Positions 15,856-25,238 of a stretch of 64,000 nt of DNA are shown piece after piece. How positions within the stretch are numbered: the first letter of the stretch is position 1; every line of letters begins with the position of its first letter. The DNA is taken from positions 106,876 through 170,875 of the forward strand of contig JBKDKX010000006.1 of the NCBI GenBank assembly GCA_046344715.1. Reading direction: 5' to 3'. The translations under genes and the position numbers were made by a program. The notes under the pieces were generated by a model that saw nothing but the letters and a program-made list of their open reading frames with translations, was not told the DNA's origin and did no database searches. This DNA comes from CAZAQK01 sp046344715 (GTDB lineage Bacteria > Pseudomonadota > Alphaproteobacteria > Rickettsiales > SXRF01).

Positions 15856-16665
15856 TTAAGCAGCCAGCCTCTCGCGTTTTTCACGCGGTGGGTTTTCCAC
15901 CATCTTCTTCGGATTAAACAGCAGCGGCTTACGGTGATGGTTGCCGTGATAGTAAAGCCCAAACCACAATAGATTTCCCAGCTTGGTATACAACGTATCA
16001 TCGCGGTTTACGGCGTATGTCTTGCCGTTCTCATCTTTAGGGTGTGAATAGTAATTCACATGAGAGAATATCCAGTGGTTGAACAGGTATGACGGTACAT
16101 ACAGCCATAAAAACAACGCAGGCCCCAGCAAGAAAAACCAGAACAGCACATTGCACGCTGCCATCGCAAGAAACACTGGCTTTAATATGCGATGCAAAAT
16201 GATAGTGCGTTTTGTTTCGCCGTAATGTTCACGATAACGCTCGGTTACTTTCTGTGAAGACTTAAGGAACATGTGCTTCATGAATTGCATAAATGTGTAG
16301 TCCGCTGGCGGGTGCGGATCATAGCGCAAATCATCGGAATAATGATGATGCATCAGGTGAATCAACTTCCAGCCCATGAAGCCCCAGAGTTGGTGTATTC
16401 CCGCCACTTCACCTGCCACCACATTCATCCATCGCGGTTTAAAACTACCATGGCACGCATTATGGATAAACACCGCTGAAAGCCCACCAATATAGATTGC
16501 GGGCAGAATTAATAATGGATGCCACCATGCAAACGAATAACTAAAAAATTCTGGTGGGCGGATGTTATAAAGCAACGCACACAGCACTGCAGATGCCAGC
16601 AAATGCAGCGCAAACGAGCGAATATGCAAATAAGGATCCTGATAAAAACGCTTAAGTAGAGGCAT
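15856..16665 (-). CDS. Fatty acid desaturase family protein
   Basis: This is an integral-membrane di-iron oxygenase-type protein of 269 residues. The three histidine clusters of the PF00487 family are visible: HNACHGS (about 68-74), HLMHHHYSDD (about 104-113) and HGNHHRKP (about 240-247), with paired membrane segments between them. The substrate cannot be told: acyl lipid, carotenoid and sphingolipid enzymes share these motifs. It begins 6 nt after the secA stop on the same strand, so it is likely read from the secA transcript. Confidence 0.85.
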   Translation of the reverse strand: MPLLKRFYQDPYLHIRSFALHLLASAVLCALLYNIRPPEFFSYSFAWWHPLLILPAIYIGGLSAVFIHNACHGSFKPRWMNVVAGEVAGIHQLWGFMGWKLIHLMHHHYSDDLRYDPHPPADYTFMQFMKHMFLKSSQKVTERYREHYGETKRTIILHRILKPVFLAMAACNVLFWFFLLGPALFLWLYVPSYLFNHWIFSHVNYYSHPKDENGKTYAVNRDDTLYTKLGNLLWFGLYYHGNHHRKPLLFNPKKMVENPPREKRERLAA

Positions 16666-16671
16666 TAGAAT

Positions 16672-19341
16672 CTACGCAATCGCCCCATGACAATGTTTAT
16701 ATTTTTTTCCTGAACCGCAGGGGCATGGCTCATTGCGGCCTATCTTATCAGAGTTTGCGGGCGCATTCTGCGCTGCTTCTCCATCATCACCACCGGCCGG
16801 ATCCTGGCGACTTTCGAACATTTTACGTGGTCCGCTCATCGGTGCAATGCCTTCCGGCCGCTCCACATGAATTTCAAGATGCGAGAGACGACTGATGACC
16901 AGCTCTCGCAGGTAATTCAGCATCTGCTCAAACAGTGAGAAGGCTTCCTGCTTATATTCATTGAGCGGATCACGCTGGCCATAGCCTCGCAGATGGATAC
17001 CCTGACGCAGATGGTCAAGCGACAGCAGATGATCTTTCCACAATTGATCGAGCGTTTGCAGCAACACACGTTTTTCTGCCATGCGCATCAGTGGCGCGCC
17101 ATATTTCTCTTCTTTGCTCACAAAATGTGCAGCTGTTTCTTTGTTCAGGCGTTCGAGAATTTCGGCATCAGCGATGCCCTCTTCTTTCGCCCATTCAATC
17201 ACAGGAAGTTGCAGGCCGTATACGCGGTATACTTCCTTCTGCAAATCCTCAGTTGACCATTCTTCCGCATAGGATTTTGCAGGAATGTGCGCAGACACAT
17301 AATTGCCATTTATTTCTTCGCGCATTTCAGTGATGGTATCAGCCACTTCTTCTGCTTCCATCAGCTCAATGCGCTGCTCGTAAATCACCTTACGCTGATC
17401 GTTCATCACGTCGTCATATTTCAGCAGGTTTTTGCGAATTTCGTAGTTGCGGGCTTCCACTTTCTGTTGCGCGCGCTCAATGGCGCGGTTCATCCAAGGA
17501 TGGAAAATCGCTTCGTCTTCCTTCATGCCAAGTTTCTGCAGCAAGCCATCAATGCGCTCTGAACCGAAAATACGCATGAGGTCATCTTCCAGCGACAGGA
17601 AAAATTTAGATGCACCCGGATCACCCTGACGACCGGAACGGCCACGCAACTGGTTATCAATGCGGCGTGACTCATGCCGCTCAGTGCCTATAACATACAG
17701 CCCACCAGCAGTAAGTACCTGCTGTTTGGCTTCTGCCACTTCACTGCGTATTGCAAGAATTTTTGCTTCTTTTTCTGCGCCATCCGCCATATCGGCGATG
17801 TCTTTGGCCACGCGCATCTCCGGATTACCGCCGAGCATAATGTCGGTGCCGCGGCCAGCCATGTTGGTGGCGATAGTCACCGCGCCCGGACGTCCCGCCT
17901 GTGCGATAATATAGGCTTCCTGCTCATGGTAGCGTGCGTTTAGCACCTGATGTTTGATTTTTTCCTTGGTGAGCAGCTTGGAGAGATATTCCGATTTTTC
18001 AATAGAAACTGTACCCACCAGTACCGGCTGGTTGCGCTCATAGGCTTCCTTGATTTCGCGAATCACCGCGCGGTATTTTTCAGCAGCGGTGCGATAGATT
18101 TCATCGTGATGATCGATACGAAGCACATTGACGTTGGTTGGAATTTCAATCACTTCCAACTTATAAATATCGTGGAACTCCCCCGCTTCGGTCATCGCCG
18201 TACCGGTCATACCCGCCAGCTTCGGATACATGCGGAAATAATTCTGGAAGGTGATGGAGGCCAGCGTTTGGTTTTCGTTTTGAATTTTCACCTGTTCTTT
18301 GGCTTCCAGTGCCTGATGCAAGCCTTCGGAATAGCGCCTTCCTTCCATCATGCGGCCAGTGAATTCATCAATAATGATAACCTTGTTATCCTTCACGATG
18401 TAATCCACATCTTTAGAGAAAATCACATGCGCCTTCAGCGCCTGATTGGCATGATGCACCAGCGACACATTGCCAATATCATAAAGCGATGTGCCCTCAG
18501 GCAACATGCCAGCAGCCTCCATAATCGCTTCGACATGGCGTGTACCCGCTTCTGTTAAGGTCACAGAACGATGCTTTTCGTCTTTCTCATAATCTTCCGG
18601 TTTTACCTGACGGATAATTTTATCTACCTGATTGTACAGCTCGGAATTATCTTCCGTTGGCCCTGAGATAATGAGTGGTGTACGCGCTTCATCGATTAAA
18701 ATAGAATCCACCTCATCAACGATGGCATAATGAAACGGGCGATGCACCATCTGTTCGCGCACGAATTTCATGTTATCGCGCAGATAATCAAAGCCTAATT
18801 CATTGTTGGTGGCGTAGGTAATGTCGCAATTATACTGCGCCTGACGTTCATCATCTTCCAGCCCGTGCACAATACAACCCACCGTAAGGCCAAGGAAGGT
18901 ATAAATCTTGCCCATCCACTCCGCGTCGCGTTTGGCAAGATAATCATTTACCGTTACCACATGCACACCTTTTGCAGGAAGCGCATTAAGATAGGCAGCC
19001 AAGGTAGATACCAGCGTTTTACCTTCGCCGGTTTTCATTTCAGAAATCATGCCTTTATGCAGCACCATGCCACCGACCAACTGCACATCGAAATGGCGCA
19101 TGTTGAGCACGCGCTTGCCTGCCTCACGCACGGTGGCAAATGCATCTACCAGCAGATCATCCAGCGTCTCGCCACCCGCCAAACGCTCACGGAGCCATGT
19201 GGTGCGGCCACGCAATTCATCATCTGAAAGACGCTGCATCTGCGGCTCAAGCGCATTGATTTGCTGCACCTTTGCCTGCAGGGATTTTACGAAACGGTCA
19301 TTGGCTGAACCGAAGATTTTCTTGGCGATATTTGATAGCAT
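16672..19341 (-). CDS. secA: Preprotein translocase ATPase SecA
   Basis: SecA drives protein export through SecYEG. The 889-residue protein has motor motif GEMKTGEGKTLV, DEAD-like motif DEVDSILIDEAR, the preprotein cross-linking region, a second motor domain (ATNMAGRGTDIMLGGNPE, RGRSGRQGDPG) and the zinc-binding C-tail PCPCGSGKKYKHCHG. A GTG at 19407 would add 22 unconserved residues; I use the ATG at 19341, beginning MLSNIAKKIFGS. It is divergent from the lipoprotein/parvulin genes, as in many alphaproteobacteria. Confidence 0.97.
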   Translation of the reverse strand: MLSNIAKKIFGSANDRFVKSLQAKVQQINALEPQMQRLSDDELRGRTTWLRERLAGGETLDDLLVDAFATVREAGKRVLNMRHFDVQLVGGMVLHKGMISEMKTGEGKTLVSTLAAYLNALPAKGVHVVTVNDYLAKRDAEWMGKIYTFLGLTVGCIVHGLEDDERQAQYNCDITYATNNELGFDYLRDNMKFVREQMVHRPFHYAIVDEVDSILIDEARTPLIISGPTEDNSELYNQVDKIIRQVKPEDYEKDEKHRSVTLTEAGTRHVEAIMEAAGMLPEGTSLYDIGNVSLVHHANQALKAHVIFSKDVDYIVKDNKVIIIDEFTGRMMEGRRYSEGLHQALEAKEQVKIQNENQTLASITFQNYFRMYPKLAGMTGTAMTEAGEFHDIYKLEVIEIPTNVNVLRIDHHDEIYRTAAEKYRAVIREIKEAYERNQPVLVGTVSIEKSEYLSKLLTKEKIKHQVLNARYHEQEAYIIAQAGRPGAVTIATNMAGRGTDIMLGGNPEMRVAKDIADMADGAEKEAKILAIRSEVAEAKQQVLTAGGLYVIGTERHESRRIDNQLRGRSGRQGDPGASKFFLSLEDDLMRIFGSERIDGLLQKLGMKEDEAIFHPWMNRAIERAQQKVEARNYEIRKNLLKYDDVMNDQRKVIYEQRIELMEAEEVADTITEMREEINGNYVSAHIPAKSYAEEWSTEDLQKEVYRVYGLQLPVIEWAKEEGIADAEILERLNKETAAHFVSKEEKYGAPLMRMAEKRVLLQTLDQLWKDHLLSLDHLRQGIHLRGYGQRDPLNEYKQEAFSLFEQMLNYLRELVISRLSHLEIHVERPEGIAPMSGPRKMFESRQDPAGGDDGEAAQNAPANSDKIGRNEPCPCGSGKKYKHCHGAIA

Positions 19342-19481
19342 AAAACAATGATAATTTACGGTGAAAGAGAGATAATGCCTAAAAGCTCGTAAGTCAATGG
19401 TAGCCACTACTACTTCCTTGCAAACTGTTGGTTTTTGATTATAACCTCAAATACAAACATGACAGCCATGGAGCACACGCA

Positions 19482-19859
19482 ATGAAAAAATTAGCAATTT
19501 CTTCCTCAATAATTGCATTATTTCTGATGCTTGCCGGATGCGGACCGACAATATCTTACACTGATACTGAGCTCGAAGCTATGCTACCTAAGGAAGCCCT
19601 TACAAAGGGAGGATTTAATAAGAGCTTTCTAATTATGTCAATGCGCACATGTTTGCTTGATGCCAAGTATATAAAATTAAATGACAATGAAGCAAAAACC
19701 TTCTGTCAATGTACGATAAAGGGCAACACAGAGGAGTTTACCCTTGAGGAAGTAATGTACATGGGCACTGCTGTTGAAACAAATAATCAGATTCCGGATA
19801 ATCTTGTAAAAAAGCACGCAAATGTTGCAGCCCGCTGCATGCGGTTGATTTCTAATTAG
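19482..19859 (+). CDS. Small predicted lipoprotein
   Basis: The 125-residue precursor has a signal peptide with lipobox LAGC at about residues 18-21, so it should be lipid-anchored in the envelope. The mature part is helical and holds three further cysteines, including the pair in FCQC, which could form disulfides. GGAG at 19470-19473 supports this ATG. It lies between divergent secA and the parvulin gene. No family is recognised. Confidence 0.7.
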   Translation: MKKLAISSSIIALFLMLAGCGPTISYTDTELEAMLPKEALTKGGFNKSFLIMSMRTCLLDAKYIKLNDNEAKTFCQCTIKGNTEEFTLEEVMYMGTAVETNNQIPDNLVKKHANVAARCMRLISN

Positions 19860-19893
19860 CCTATATTTTTAACCCTATTTCTTGGATATTATT

Positions 19894-20853
19894 ATGATCT
19901 CAAAAAATATTTTCACCGCTATTTTTCTTACCGGTACAATACTCGCTTCGCCATCTTTTGCACAAGAAGCACCTGAAACTGCTGCCGAAAAACCCGCTGA
20001 AGCAGCGGCAGCTCCCGTAGCGGCAAAACCTGCAGCCTCTGCACAAAGCAGCGATTTTACGATCATCAAAATAGGCAGCGACGAAATTAAAAATTCCGAG
20101 GTGCAGGATGTATGGAAAAACCTGTTTACTGGCGATACTGCTCCTGATTTCGCGAGCTTTGATGAAAATATCCGCCAGAATGTGCTGCGCGGTATGGTGT
20201 CAGAACGTTTAATTGCACAGGAAGCTGTAAAAGCTGGTTATGATAAAAATGCAGAAGTACTGAAGAAAATTGAAGCGATGAAGCAACAGGTTGTCATGCA
20301 GAGCTTTATTGAAGATAAAGCAAAAAATCTGGTGGCTGAAAAAGACGTAAAAGCACTCTATAACCAGAAGGCCAAAGAGGCTAAAGGTCTGGAAGAAGTG
20401 AAAGCCCGTCATATTTTAGTGGCGAACGAAGATGAGGCAAAAAAAATCGCTGAAGAAATTAAAAAAGGTGGTGATTTTGATAAAATCGCCAAAGAAAAAT
20501 CTACCGATAAAGGATCAGGAGCACAGGGTGGTGATCTGGGCTGGTTCTCTAAGGAACGTATGGTGCCGGAATTTGCTGATGCTGCCTTCAAGCTGAAAAA
20601 AGGCGAAGTATCAGAACCAGTAAAATCTGCATTCGGCTGGCATATCATCAAGCTGGAAGACCGTCGCCCGCTGGCATTTGCAAGCTATGATGATATGAAA
20701 GAAAGTCTGCAGGCAGAACTCACCAATAAATCAGTTCAGACCTATGTAGAAGGCTTGCTCAAAAAAGCTGATATTAAATATTATGGCGCCGATGGCAGCG
20801 AAAAACCATTCTCCCGCAGCCTGGCACCTGCTGCTGGCGGTGAGAAGCAGTAA
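19894..20853 (+). CDS. Periplasmic peptidyl-prolyl isomerase, parvulin type
   Basis: A SurA/PrsA-like foldase of 319 residues. It has a signal peptide (about 1-22, ending SFAQ), an Ala/Pro/Glu-rich linker, an N-terminal chaperone region and a rotamase domain (about 170-265) with KARHILVANEDEA, a GGDLGWFSKERMVPEFADAA segment and FGWHIIKLEDRR. It probably assists exported proteins delivered by SecA, encoded next door. The TTG upstream is not used; the ATG at 19894 opens a good signal sequence. Confidence 0.9.
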   Translation: MISKNIFTAIFLTGTILASPSFAQEAPETAAEKPAEAAAAPVAAKPAASAQSSDFTIIKIGSDEIKNSEVQDVWKNLFTGDTAPDFASFDENIRQNVLRGMVSERLIAQEAVKAGYDKNAEVLKKIEAMKQQVVMQSFIEDKAKNLVAEKDVKALYNQKAKEAKGLEEVKARHILVANEDEAKKIAEEIKKGGDFDKIAKEKSTDKGSGAQGGDLGWFSKERMVPEFADAAFKLKKGEVSEPVKSAFGWHIIKLEDRRPLAFASYDDMKESLQAELTNKSVQTYVEGLLKKADIKYYGADGSEKPFSRSLAPAAGGEKQ

Positions 20854-20863
20854 GTAATACTAC

Positions 20864-20948
20864 TCGTCATTCCGAGGAGCATTAGCGACGAAGCAATCCA
20901 GTACACCACCTAACCAACTGGATTGCTTCGCTTCGCTCGCAATGACGA
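20864..20948. repeat. About 80-nt imperfect palindromic repeat, copy 1
   Basis: The arms GAAGCAATCCAG (20890-20901) and CTGGATTGCTTC (20918-20929) are perfect inverted repeats. The outer ends TCGTCATT and AATGACGA complete the palindrome. A second copy of the same element lies at 34252-34331. It has the character of a dispersed intergenic palindrome, like those known from Rickettsia and Legionella. Confidence 0.8.
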
Positions 20949-20972
20949 ATTAATAATGATGGAAAATACCTA

Positions 20973-22208
20973 GTGCCTGAACTTAGCCCCTCCCCCTTCA
21001 CTCCCGCACATTACCTAACACTTTCGCCCATCGCTGGCGTAACGCTGGCAACCGCTGCTTGTGGCATTCGTTATGCAAACCGTACGGATGTGTTGCTTGT
21101 GCATCTGGATGAAGGCACGCAGGCCGCCGGGGTATTTACCAAATCACTCACAGCATCTGCCTCTGTGCTTGCCTGCCGCGAATCTCTGAAATCAGGCAGC
21201 GCTAGGGTGCTGGTAGTAAATTCTGGCAACTCCAATGCTTTTACAGGAAAATCCGGCGAAGCATCGGTGAACCGCATTCTTGAAGCTGCGGCGAAAGAAT
21301 TCTCCTGCAAGCCAGCCGAAATATTCACTGCATCCACCGGTGTCATTGGCGAAAAATTGCCAGACCACAAAATCACCGATGCACTTCCTACCATAAAACA
21401 ATCGCTTGCTGCTAACAGCTGGAACGAAGCCGCACGCGCCATAATGACCACCGATACCTACCCGAAGATGGCAACTGCCAGCACCGATATTGGCGGCAAA
21501 AAAATTACCATCAACGGCATTGCCAAAGGCTCTGGCATGATAGCGCCAGACATGGCAACTATGCTGGCCTTCGTATTTACGGATGCCAATATTCCAGCAC
21601 CTATATTGCAGGAGTTGTTAGCCACCGCCAATGAATCCACCTTCAATTGCATCAGCGTGGATGGTGACACCTCCACCAGCGATACGTTGCTGTTATTCGC
21701 CACAGGGAAAGCAGAAAATGCTGCACCAAAGTCAGCATCTGACCCTGCGCTTGCCGCATTTGCCATCGCGCTGCATGGCGTGCTGCATGAACTCGCACAA
21801 CATGTAGTAAAAGACGGCGAAGGCGCAGAAAAATTAGTGACGATTACCGTTTCCGGCGCCGCCACAGAAATGGCTGCCAAACGCATCGGCATGAGTATCG
21901 CCAATTCGCCGCTGGTGAAAACCGCACTCGCTGCATCGGATGCCAACTGGGGGCGCATCGTGATGGCAGTGGGCAAAGCGGGCGAACGCGCCGACCGCGA
22001 CCGGCTAGCCATAAAAATTGGCGGCGTGGTGGTGGCAGAATATGGCGAAGCCGCACCTGATTACAAAGAATCCCTCATCAGCGAACATATGCAGGGGCGC
22101 CACATAGATATTCAGGTGGATGTTGGCGTGGGCAACTGCAAAGCCACAGTATGGACGTGCGACCTCACCCATCGTTATATAGATATCAATGGGAGTTACC
22201 GTACCTAG
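20973..22208 (+). CDS. argJ: Bifunctional ornithine acetyltransferase / N-acetylglutamate synthase
   Basis: ArgJ recycles the acetyl group in arginine biosynthesis, moving it from acetylornithine to glutamate. The 411-residue precursor is cleaved before the threonine of the motif MATMLAF, following KGSGMIAPD (about 192-200), to give two subunits. The C-terminus carries the conserved ANWGRI and YTCDLTH-like (WTCDLTH) segments. The start is GTG, with GGAAAA upstream and stop codons preventing an upstream ATG. mutT follows, a common alphaproteobacterial pairing. Confidence 0.95.
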   Translation: MPELSPSPFTPAHYLTLSPIAGVTLATAACGIRYANRTDVLLVHLDEGTQAAGVFTKSLTASASVLACRESLKSGSARVLVVNSGNSNAFTGKSGEASVNRILEAAAKEFSCKPAEIFTASTGVIGEKLPDHKITDALPTIKQSLAANSWNEAARAIMTTDTYPKMATASTDIGGKKITINGIAKGSGMIAPDMATMLAFVFTDANIPAPILQELLATANESTFNCISVDGDTSTSDTLLLFATGKAENAAPKSASDPALAAFAIALHGVLHELAQHVVKDGEGAEKLVTITVSGAATEMAAKRIGMSIANSPLVKTALAASDANWGRIVMAVGKAGERADRDRLAIKIGGVVVAEYGEAAPDYKESLISEHMQGRHIDIQVDVGVGNCKATVWTCDLTHRYIDINGSYRT

Positions 22209-22215
22209 TTGATTT

Positions 22216-22275
22216 GTCATTGGTCATGTGTCATTGGTCATTGGCAAATAAGGATTACTACTCATGACTCATGAC
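22216..22275. repeat. Short tandem GTCATTGG repeat overlapping the mutT start
   Basis: GTCATTGGTCAT (22216-22227) is repeated at 22230-22241 and followed by TGG. Inverted words (ATGAC twice in ACTCATGACTCATGAC, ending at 22275) follow and contain the mutT start codon. A closely related spacer lies at 33478-33549 before the SDR gene. Confidence 0.7.
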
Positions 22276-22695
22276 AAAAAACCAAAGACTCTCCTCGTAG
22301 TCGCCGCTGCACTGATAAATGATAATGATGAGGTGCTGCTGGCACAACGTCCCGAAGGCAAGCGCCTTGCCGGAAAATGGGAATTTCCCGGCGGCAAGGT
22401 GGAAGAAGGTGAATCGCCGGAAGGTGCACTGGTGCGCGAACTGCGCGAGGAATTGGGCATTGAGGTGGAGGCAGATGATTTAGAGCCTTTCTGGTTTTTA
22501 TCACATGATTACAGCAAGGAATTTGGCTTTCATCTGTTGATGCCGGTCTATACCTGCACCATCTGGCAGGGCGAACCCAAGCCACTGTTCCATAATGCCC
22601 TGATGTGGGAACTCCCGCGCGAAATGCATAATGTCGATATGATCGAGGCGGATGCGGAGCTGGTGGAACGGCTGGCGCACGCGCTGGACGACTAA
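22264..22695 (+). CDS. mutT: 8-oxo-dGTP diphosphatase MutT (Nudix hydrolase)
   Basis: MutT clears oxidised dGTP from the nucleotide pool. The 143-residue protein contains the complete Nudix box, G-x5-E-x7-REUXEE-x-x-G, starting GGKVEEGESPEG and ending RELREELGIE (about 40-65). AAGGA lies 8 nt before the ATG. The first residues MTHD are encoded by a repeat arm. The stop codon overlaps the convergent methyltransferase stop by 4 nt (CTAA). Confidence 0.93.
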   Translation: MTHDKKPKTLLVVAAALINDNDEVLLAQRPEGKRLAGKWEFPGGKVEEGESPEGALVRELREELGIEVEADDLEPFWFLSHDYSKEFGFHLLMPVYTCTIWQGEPKPLFHNALMWELPREMHNVDMIEADAELVERLAHALDD

Positions 22696-23492
22696 TCCCG
22701 CCACGCCGTCATCGTCACCAGTTCGAAGGTGGCGTTAATACGTTCTGACTCGTTCAGAAAATTCCGCATATAATGATCGGCCATGGTCATCACCACAGAG
22801 CATGGCGTGAGGTTTTTTTGGCTGTGGATAAGTGCATTGGTTTCCCCCATCGCACGCAGTTCTTTCAATAGCTTAAGCGGATGTTCATATTCCACATTCA
22901 GCAGCTCGGTATCAATCACCGGATGCGAAAATCCTGCCCGCGTAAGAAGGCTTCCCACCTCTCTTGCATCGACAAAAGGGGATATGCGTGGGCTGATGCC
23001 ACCGCTGATTTCCATTTCTGCTTTCTCGAATGATTGCCTTAGTTCTTTAAGCGTTTCGCCACCCGGTATTATGGCAATAAATGCCCCACCCGGTTTAAGT
23101 ACGCGGCGAATCTGCACCAGTGCCCCAGGTAAGTCATTGACCCACTGCAAAGATCCAATAGTTATGCACATGTCAAAGCTGTTTTCTGCAAACGGTATAA
23201 GTTCTTCATCGGCCACCACGCGCAGGCCGGAGGCTTTTGAAAGCATGCCATAGGACAAATCCGTCTGCACCAGTATTCCAATATCACTCCTGCCCGTCAG
23301 TTTTTTTGCCAGTGTGCCCGCATGCGCACCTACATCCAGCACCATTGGAAATTTTTTATTCAGCTCATCCAGCCGCTCACACACGCGCTGCGCCATTTCC
23401 TTAAGCAGGAAATCATCACCGCCCAAGCGTACAGCGCGTTCACGGTGCAGGCGCACACGTTTGCGATTGAAGATAATAGGATCATTGGTCAT
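22692..23492 (-). CDS. Class I SAM methyltransferase, NDUFAF5/BioC-like
   Basis: A 266-residue methyltransferase with SAM motif VLDVGAHAGTLAKKL (about 51-65), a DLSYGML acidic region and a post-I motif (SFDMCITIGSLQWVNDLPGAL). The start FNRKRVRLHRERA is typical of the alphaproteobacterial relatives of mitochondrial NDUFAF5, which modifies complex I subunit NDUFS7. These genes are usually annotated as BioC-like and sit between mutT and comF, as here. The substrate in bacteria is inferred. Confidence 0.82.
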   Translation of the reverse strand: MTNDPIIFNRKRVRLHRERAVRLGGDDFLLKEMAQRVCERLDELNKKFPMVLDVGAHAGTLAKKLTGRSDIGILVQTDLSYGMLSKASGLRVVADEELIPFAENSFDMCITIGSLQWVNDLPGALVQIRRVLKPGGAFIAIIPGGETLKELRQSFEKAEMEISGGISPRISPFVDAREVGSLLTRAGFSHPVIDTELLNVEYEHPLKLLKELRAMGETNALIHSQKNLTPCSVVMTMADHYMRNFLNESERINATFELVTMTAWRD

Positions 23493-23497
23493 AGAAT

Positions 23498-23567
23498 GGG
23501 TTTTAGCTGCCAGATATTAGATGTTAGGGTTATACTGCTAAAACCTAAAACCTAAAACCTAAAACCC
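23498..23567. repeat. Tandem CTAAAAC heptamers and inverted GGGTTTTAG before comF
   Basis: Four tandem CTAAAAC heptamers run from 23538 to 23565 and end in CC right against the comF ATG. GGGTTTTAG (23498-23506) near the divergent methyltransferase start is the reverse complement of the last unit plus CC, so a hairpin can span the whole divergent spacer. Confidence 0.75.
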
Positions 23568-24266
23568 ATGCTCCTTGACTTCATTTTCCCACCCCAATGC
23601 CTGATTTGCCGCAGCCGCGTCGATGCGCACGGCACGCTCTGCCTTGAATGCTGGAAAAATGTGCATTTCATTACAGAGCCTTACTGCGCCTGCTGCGGCC
23701 TGCCCTTTGATTTTGCCATCGGTGAAAATGCGCTCTGCGGCGAATGTATTCAGCAGCGGCCTAGCTATTCGCGCGCACGCTCAGCCTTTAAGTATGATGA
23801 TAGCAGCAGCAAACTGGTGACTTCCCTTAAATTTGGTGACCAATTGCACTTAGCATCTATATATGGGGCATGGCTGGCCAAGGCGGGGCAGGAATTGATT
23901 GCCAACAGCGACCTTATCGTGCCAGTCCCCCTGCATTGGAAGCGCTTTGCCAGCCGGAAATACAACCAGTCCGCGCTGCTGGCCTATGCGCTTGCCAAAC
24001 ATACGCGCCTTCCCGTGCTGCCAGATGCCCTAAAACGTATCAAACCGACACAACCACAAACCGGACTCACGCGCAGCGAACGAGAAAAAAATGTTCGCGC
24101 TGCATTTGAAGCAAATGCAAAATATACGGATAAGATAAAAGGTAAGTCATTGTTACTTATTGATGACGTGATGACCACCGGTGCCACCATCGAACAATGC
24201 ACAAAAACATTGCTGAAAAATAATGCGGCACATGTAAACGTGCTGACAATCGCGCGAAAAATATAA
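23568..24266 (+). CDS. comF: ComF family phosphoribosyltransferase-like protein
   Basis: 232 residues with an N-terminal zinc finger built from CLICRSR, LCLECW, CACCGLPF and LCGEC pairs. A phosphoribosyltransferase fold follows, with the PRPP-binding motif LLLIDDVMTTGAT (about 197-209). ComF is needed for DNA uptake in naturally competent bacteria, but the family is also widespread in non-competent ones. The ATG is directly preceded by heptamer repeats and lacks a normal ribosome site. Confidence 0.9.
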   Translation: MLLDFIFPPQCLICRSRVDAHGTLCLECWKNVHFITEPYCACCGLPFDFAIGENALCGECIQQRPSYSRARSAFKYDDSSSKLVTSLKFGDQLHLASIYGAWLAKAGQELIANSDLIVPVPLHWKRFASRKYNQSALLAYALAKHTRLPVLPDALKRIKPTQPQTGLTRSEREKNVRAAFEANAKYTDKIKGKSLLLIDDVMTTGATIEQCTKTLLKNNAAHVNVLTIARKI

Positions 24267-24355
24267 TCAAAAAATTTAGAACAAAATTAACGTCTCTACG
24301 ATAATCTGAAGTTAATTCCAATGACAAAAAAAATATCGCAACACGGGAGCAGTCC

Positions 24356-25129
24356 ATGAAAGGATACTTCAGTAAAGTACTTGCCACTCTATTTTTTGCC
24401 TTTGCAGCATTTTCTGCTTCGGCACAACCAGCAAAAACCATCACCATCGCCGCTGATGAATGGTGCCCGATTAATTGCGCCCCAAACAGTAAAGAAGAAG
24501 GCATCGGTATTGATCTTGCGCGCAAGGTTTTCGAACCGTTGGGATATAAAGTTGAATATAAAATTATGCCATGGGCAGAAGCACTGAAGCAAGTGCGCGA
24601 GGGCAAAGTACATGCCGTTGTCGGTGCCAGTAGAAGTGATGATAAAACCCTGATATTCCCTGATAACGCAATTACAGAAATTGTCGATGGTTTTTATGTA
24701 CGCGCAGGAAGCCCATGGCGTTATCAAGGCGTACATACGCTTAAAAACAAGCGTATTGGAATTATAGAAGATTATGGCTACGGCGAAATAGTAACCAGTT
24801 TCATCAAGAAAAACCAATACACTGCCGGAGCACTCCACATAGCAAAAGGCAAAACACCCCTTCAAGACAACATCAAGCAACTGCTGGATGCAAAAATTGA
24901 TGTCCTCGTCGAAAGCAGAATTGTGATGGATTACACGCTAAAAACCTCCAATCTTTCCGACAAAATTTTATTAGCAGGCAGTGTGCCGCAGGATCATGTG
25001 TATCTGGCCTTCTCGCCTGCCCTGCCGCAATCCAAAGCACTTGCCGCGCAGTATGACACCGCCATCCGCAGCATGAAAACCAGTGGTGCGCTTAAGCGGA
25101 TGTATGGCAAATATGGGTTAGTGCCTTAA
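24356..25129 (+). CDS. Periplasmic substrate-binding protein (SBP_bac_3)
   Basis: The 257-residue precursor has a clear signal peptide (about 1-22, ending SASA). The mature part follows the polar amino acid-binding protein pattern: TITIAADEWCPINC, GIGIDLARKVFEPLGY, PWAEALKQVREGKVHAVVG, FYVRAGSPW. It likely binds an amino acid or similar small molecule, but no permease or ATPase gene adjoins it. Two cysteines near the N-terminus (WCPINC) could form a disulfide. GGGAG lies just before the ATG. Confidence 0.82.
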   Translation: MKGYFSKVLATLFFAFAAFSASAQPAKTITIAADEWCPINCAPNSKEEGIGIDLARKVFEPLGYKVEYKIMPWAEALKQVREGKVHAVVGASRSDDKTLIFPDNAITEIVDGFYVRAGSPWRYQGVHTLKNKRIGIIEDYGYGEIVTSFIKKNQYTAGALHIAKGKTPLQDNIKQLLDAKIDVLVESRIVMDYTLKTSNLSDKILLAGSVPQDHVYLAFSPALPQSKALAAQYDTAIRSMKTSGALKRMYGKYGLVP

Positions 25130-25187
25130 TAAAACTGCTAAGCCAGCAGCCAATTACTATGAGTGCAGCAGCACGAATCAGCCATGA

Positions 25188-25231
25188 GCGCCGCGAAGCG
25201 GCGCGCTATGTGAAAGTCAGCAGACTTTCAC
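25188..25231. terminator. Two adjacent hairpins between convergent genes
   Basis: GCGCCGC (25188-25194)/GCGGCGC (25198-25204) with a 3-nt loop is followed by GTGAAAGTC (25210-25218)/GACTTTCAC (25223-25231) with a 4-nt loop. They lie between the binding-protein stop and the metH2 stop, so they could end transcription from both sides. T-runs are lacking. Confidence 0.6.
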
Positions 25232-25238
25232 GGGCGCA

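Noticed and set aside
17950..18558. Open frame of about 200 codons antisense to secA
   Set aside because: It is the complement of conserved SecA coding sequence, with no motif or ribosome site.
19342..19407. N-terminal extension of SecA from a GTG at 19407
   Set aside because: The added 22 residues do not resemble SecA, whereas the protein from 19341 begins with the conserved start.
23538..23565. Heptamer array as CRISPR or telomere sequence
   Set aside because: There are no spacers between the units and no cas genes; only four units are present, inside an ordinary divergent spacer.
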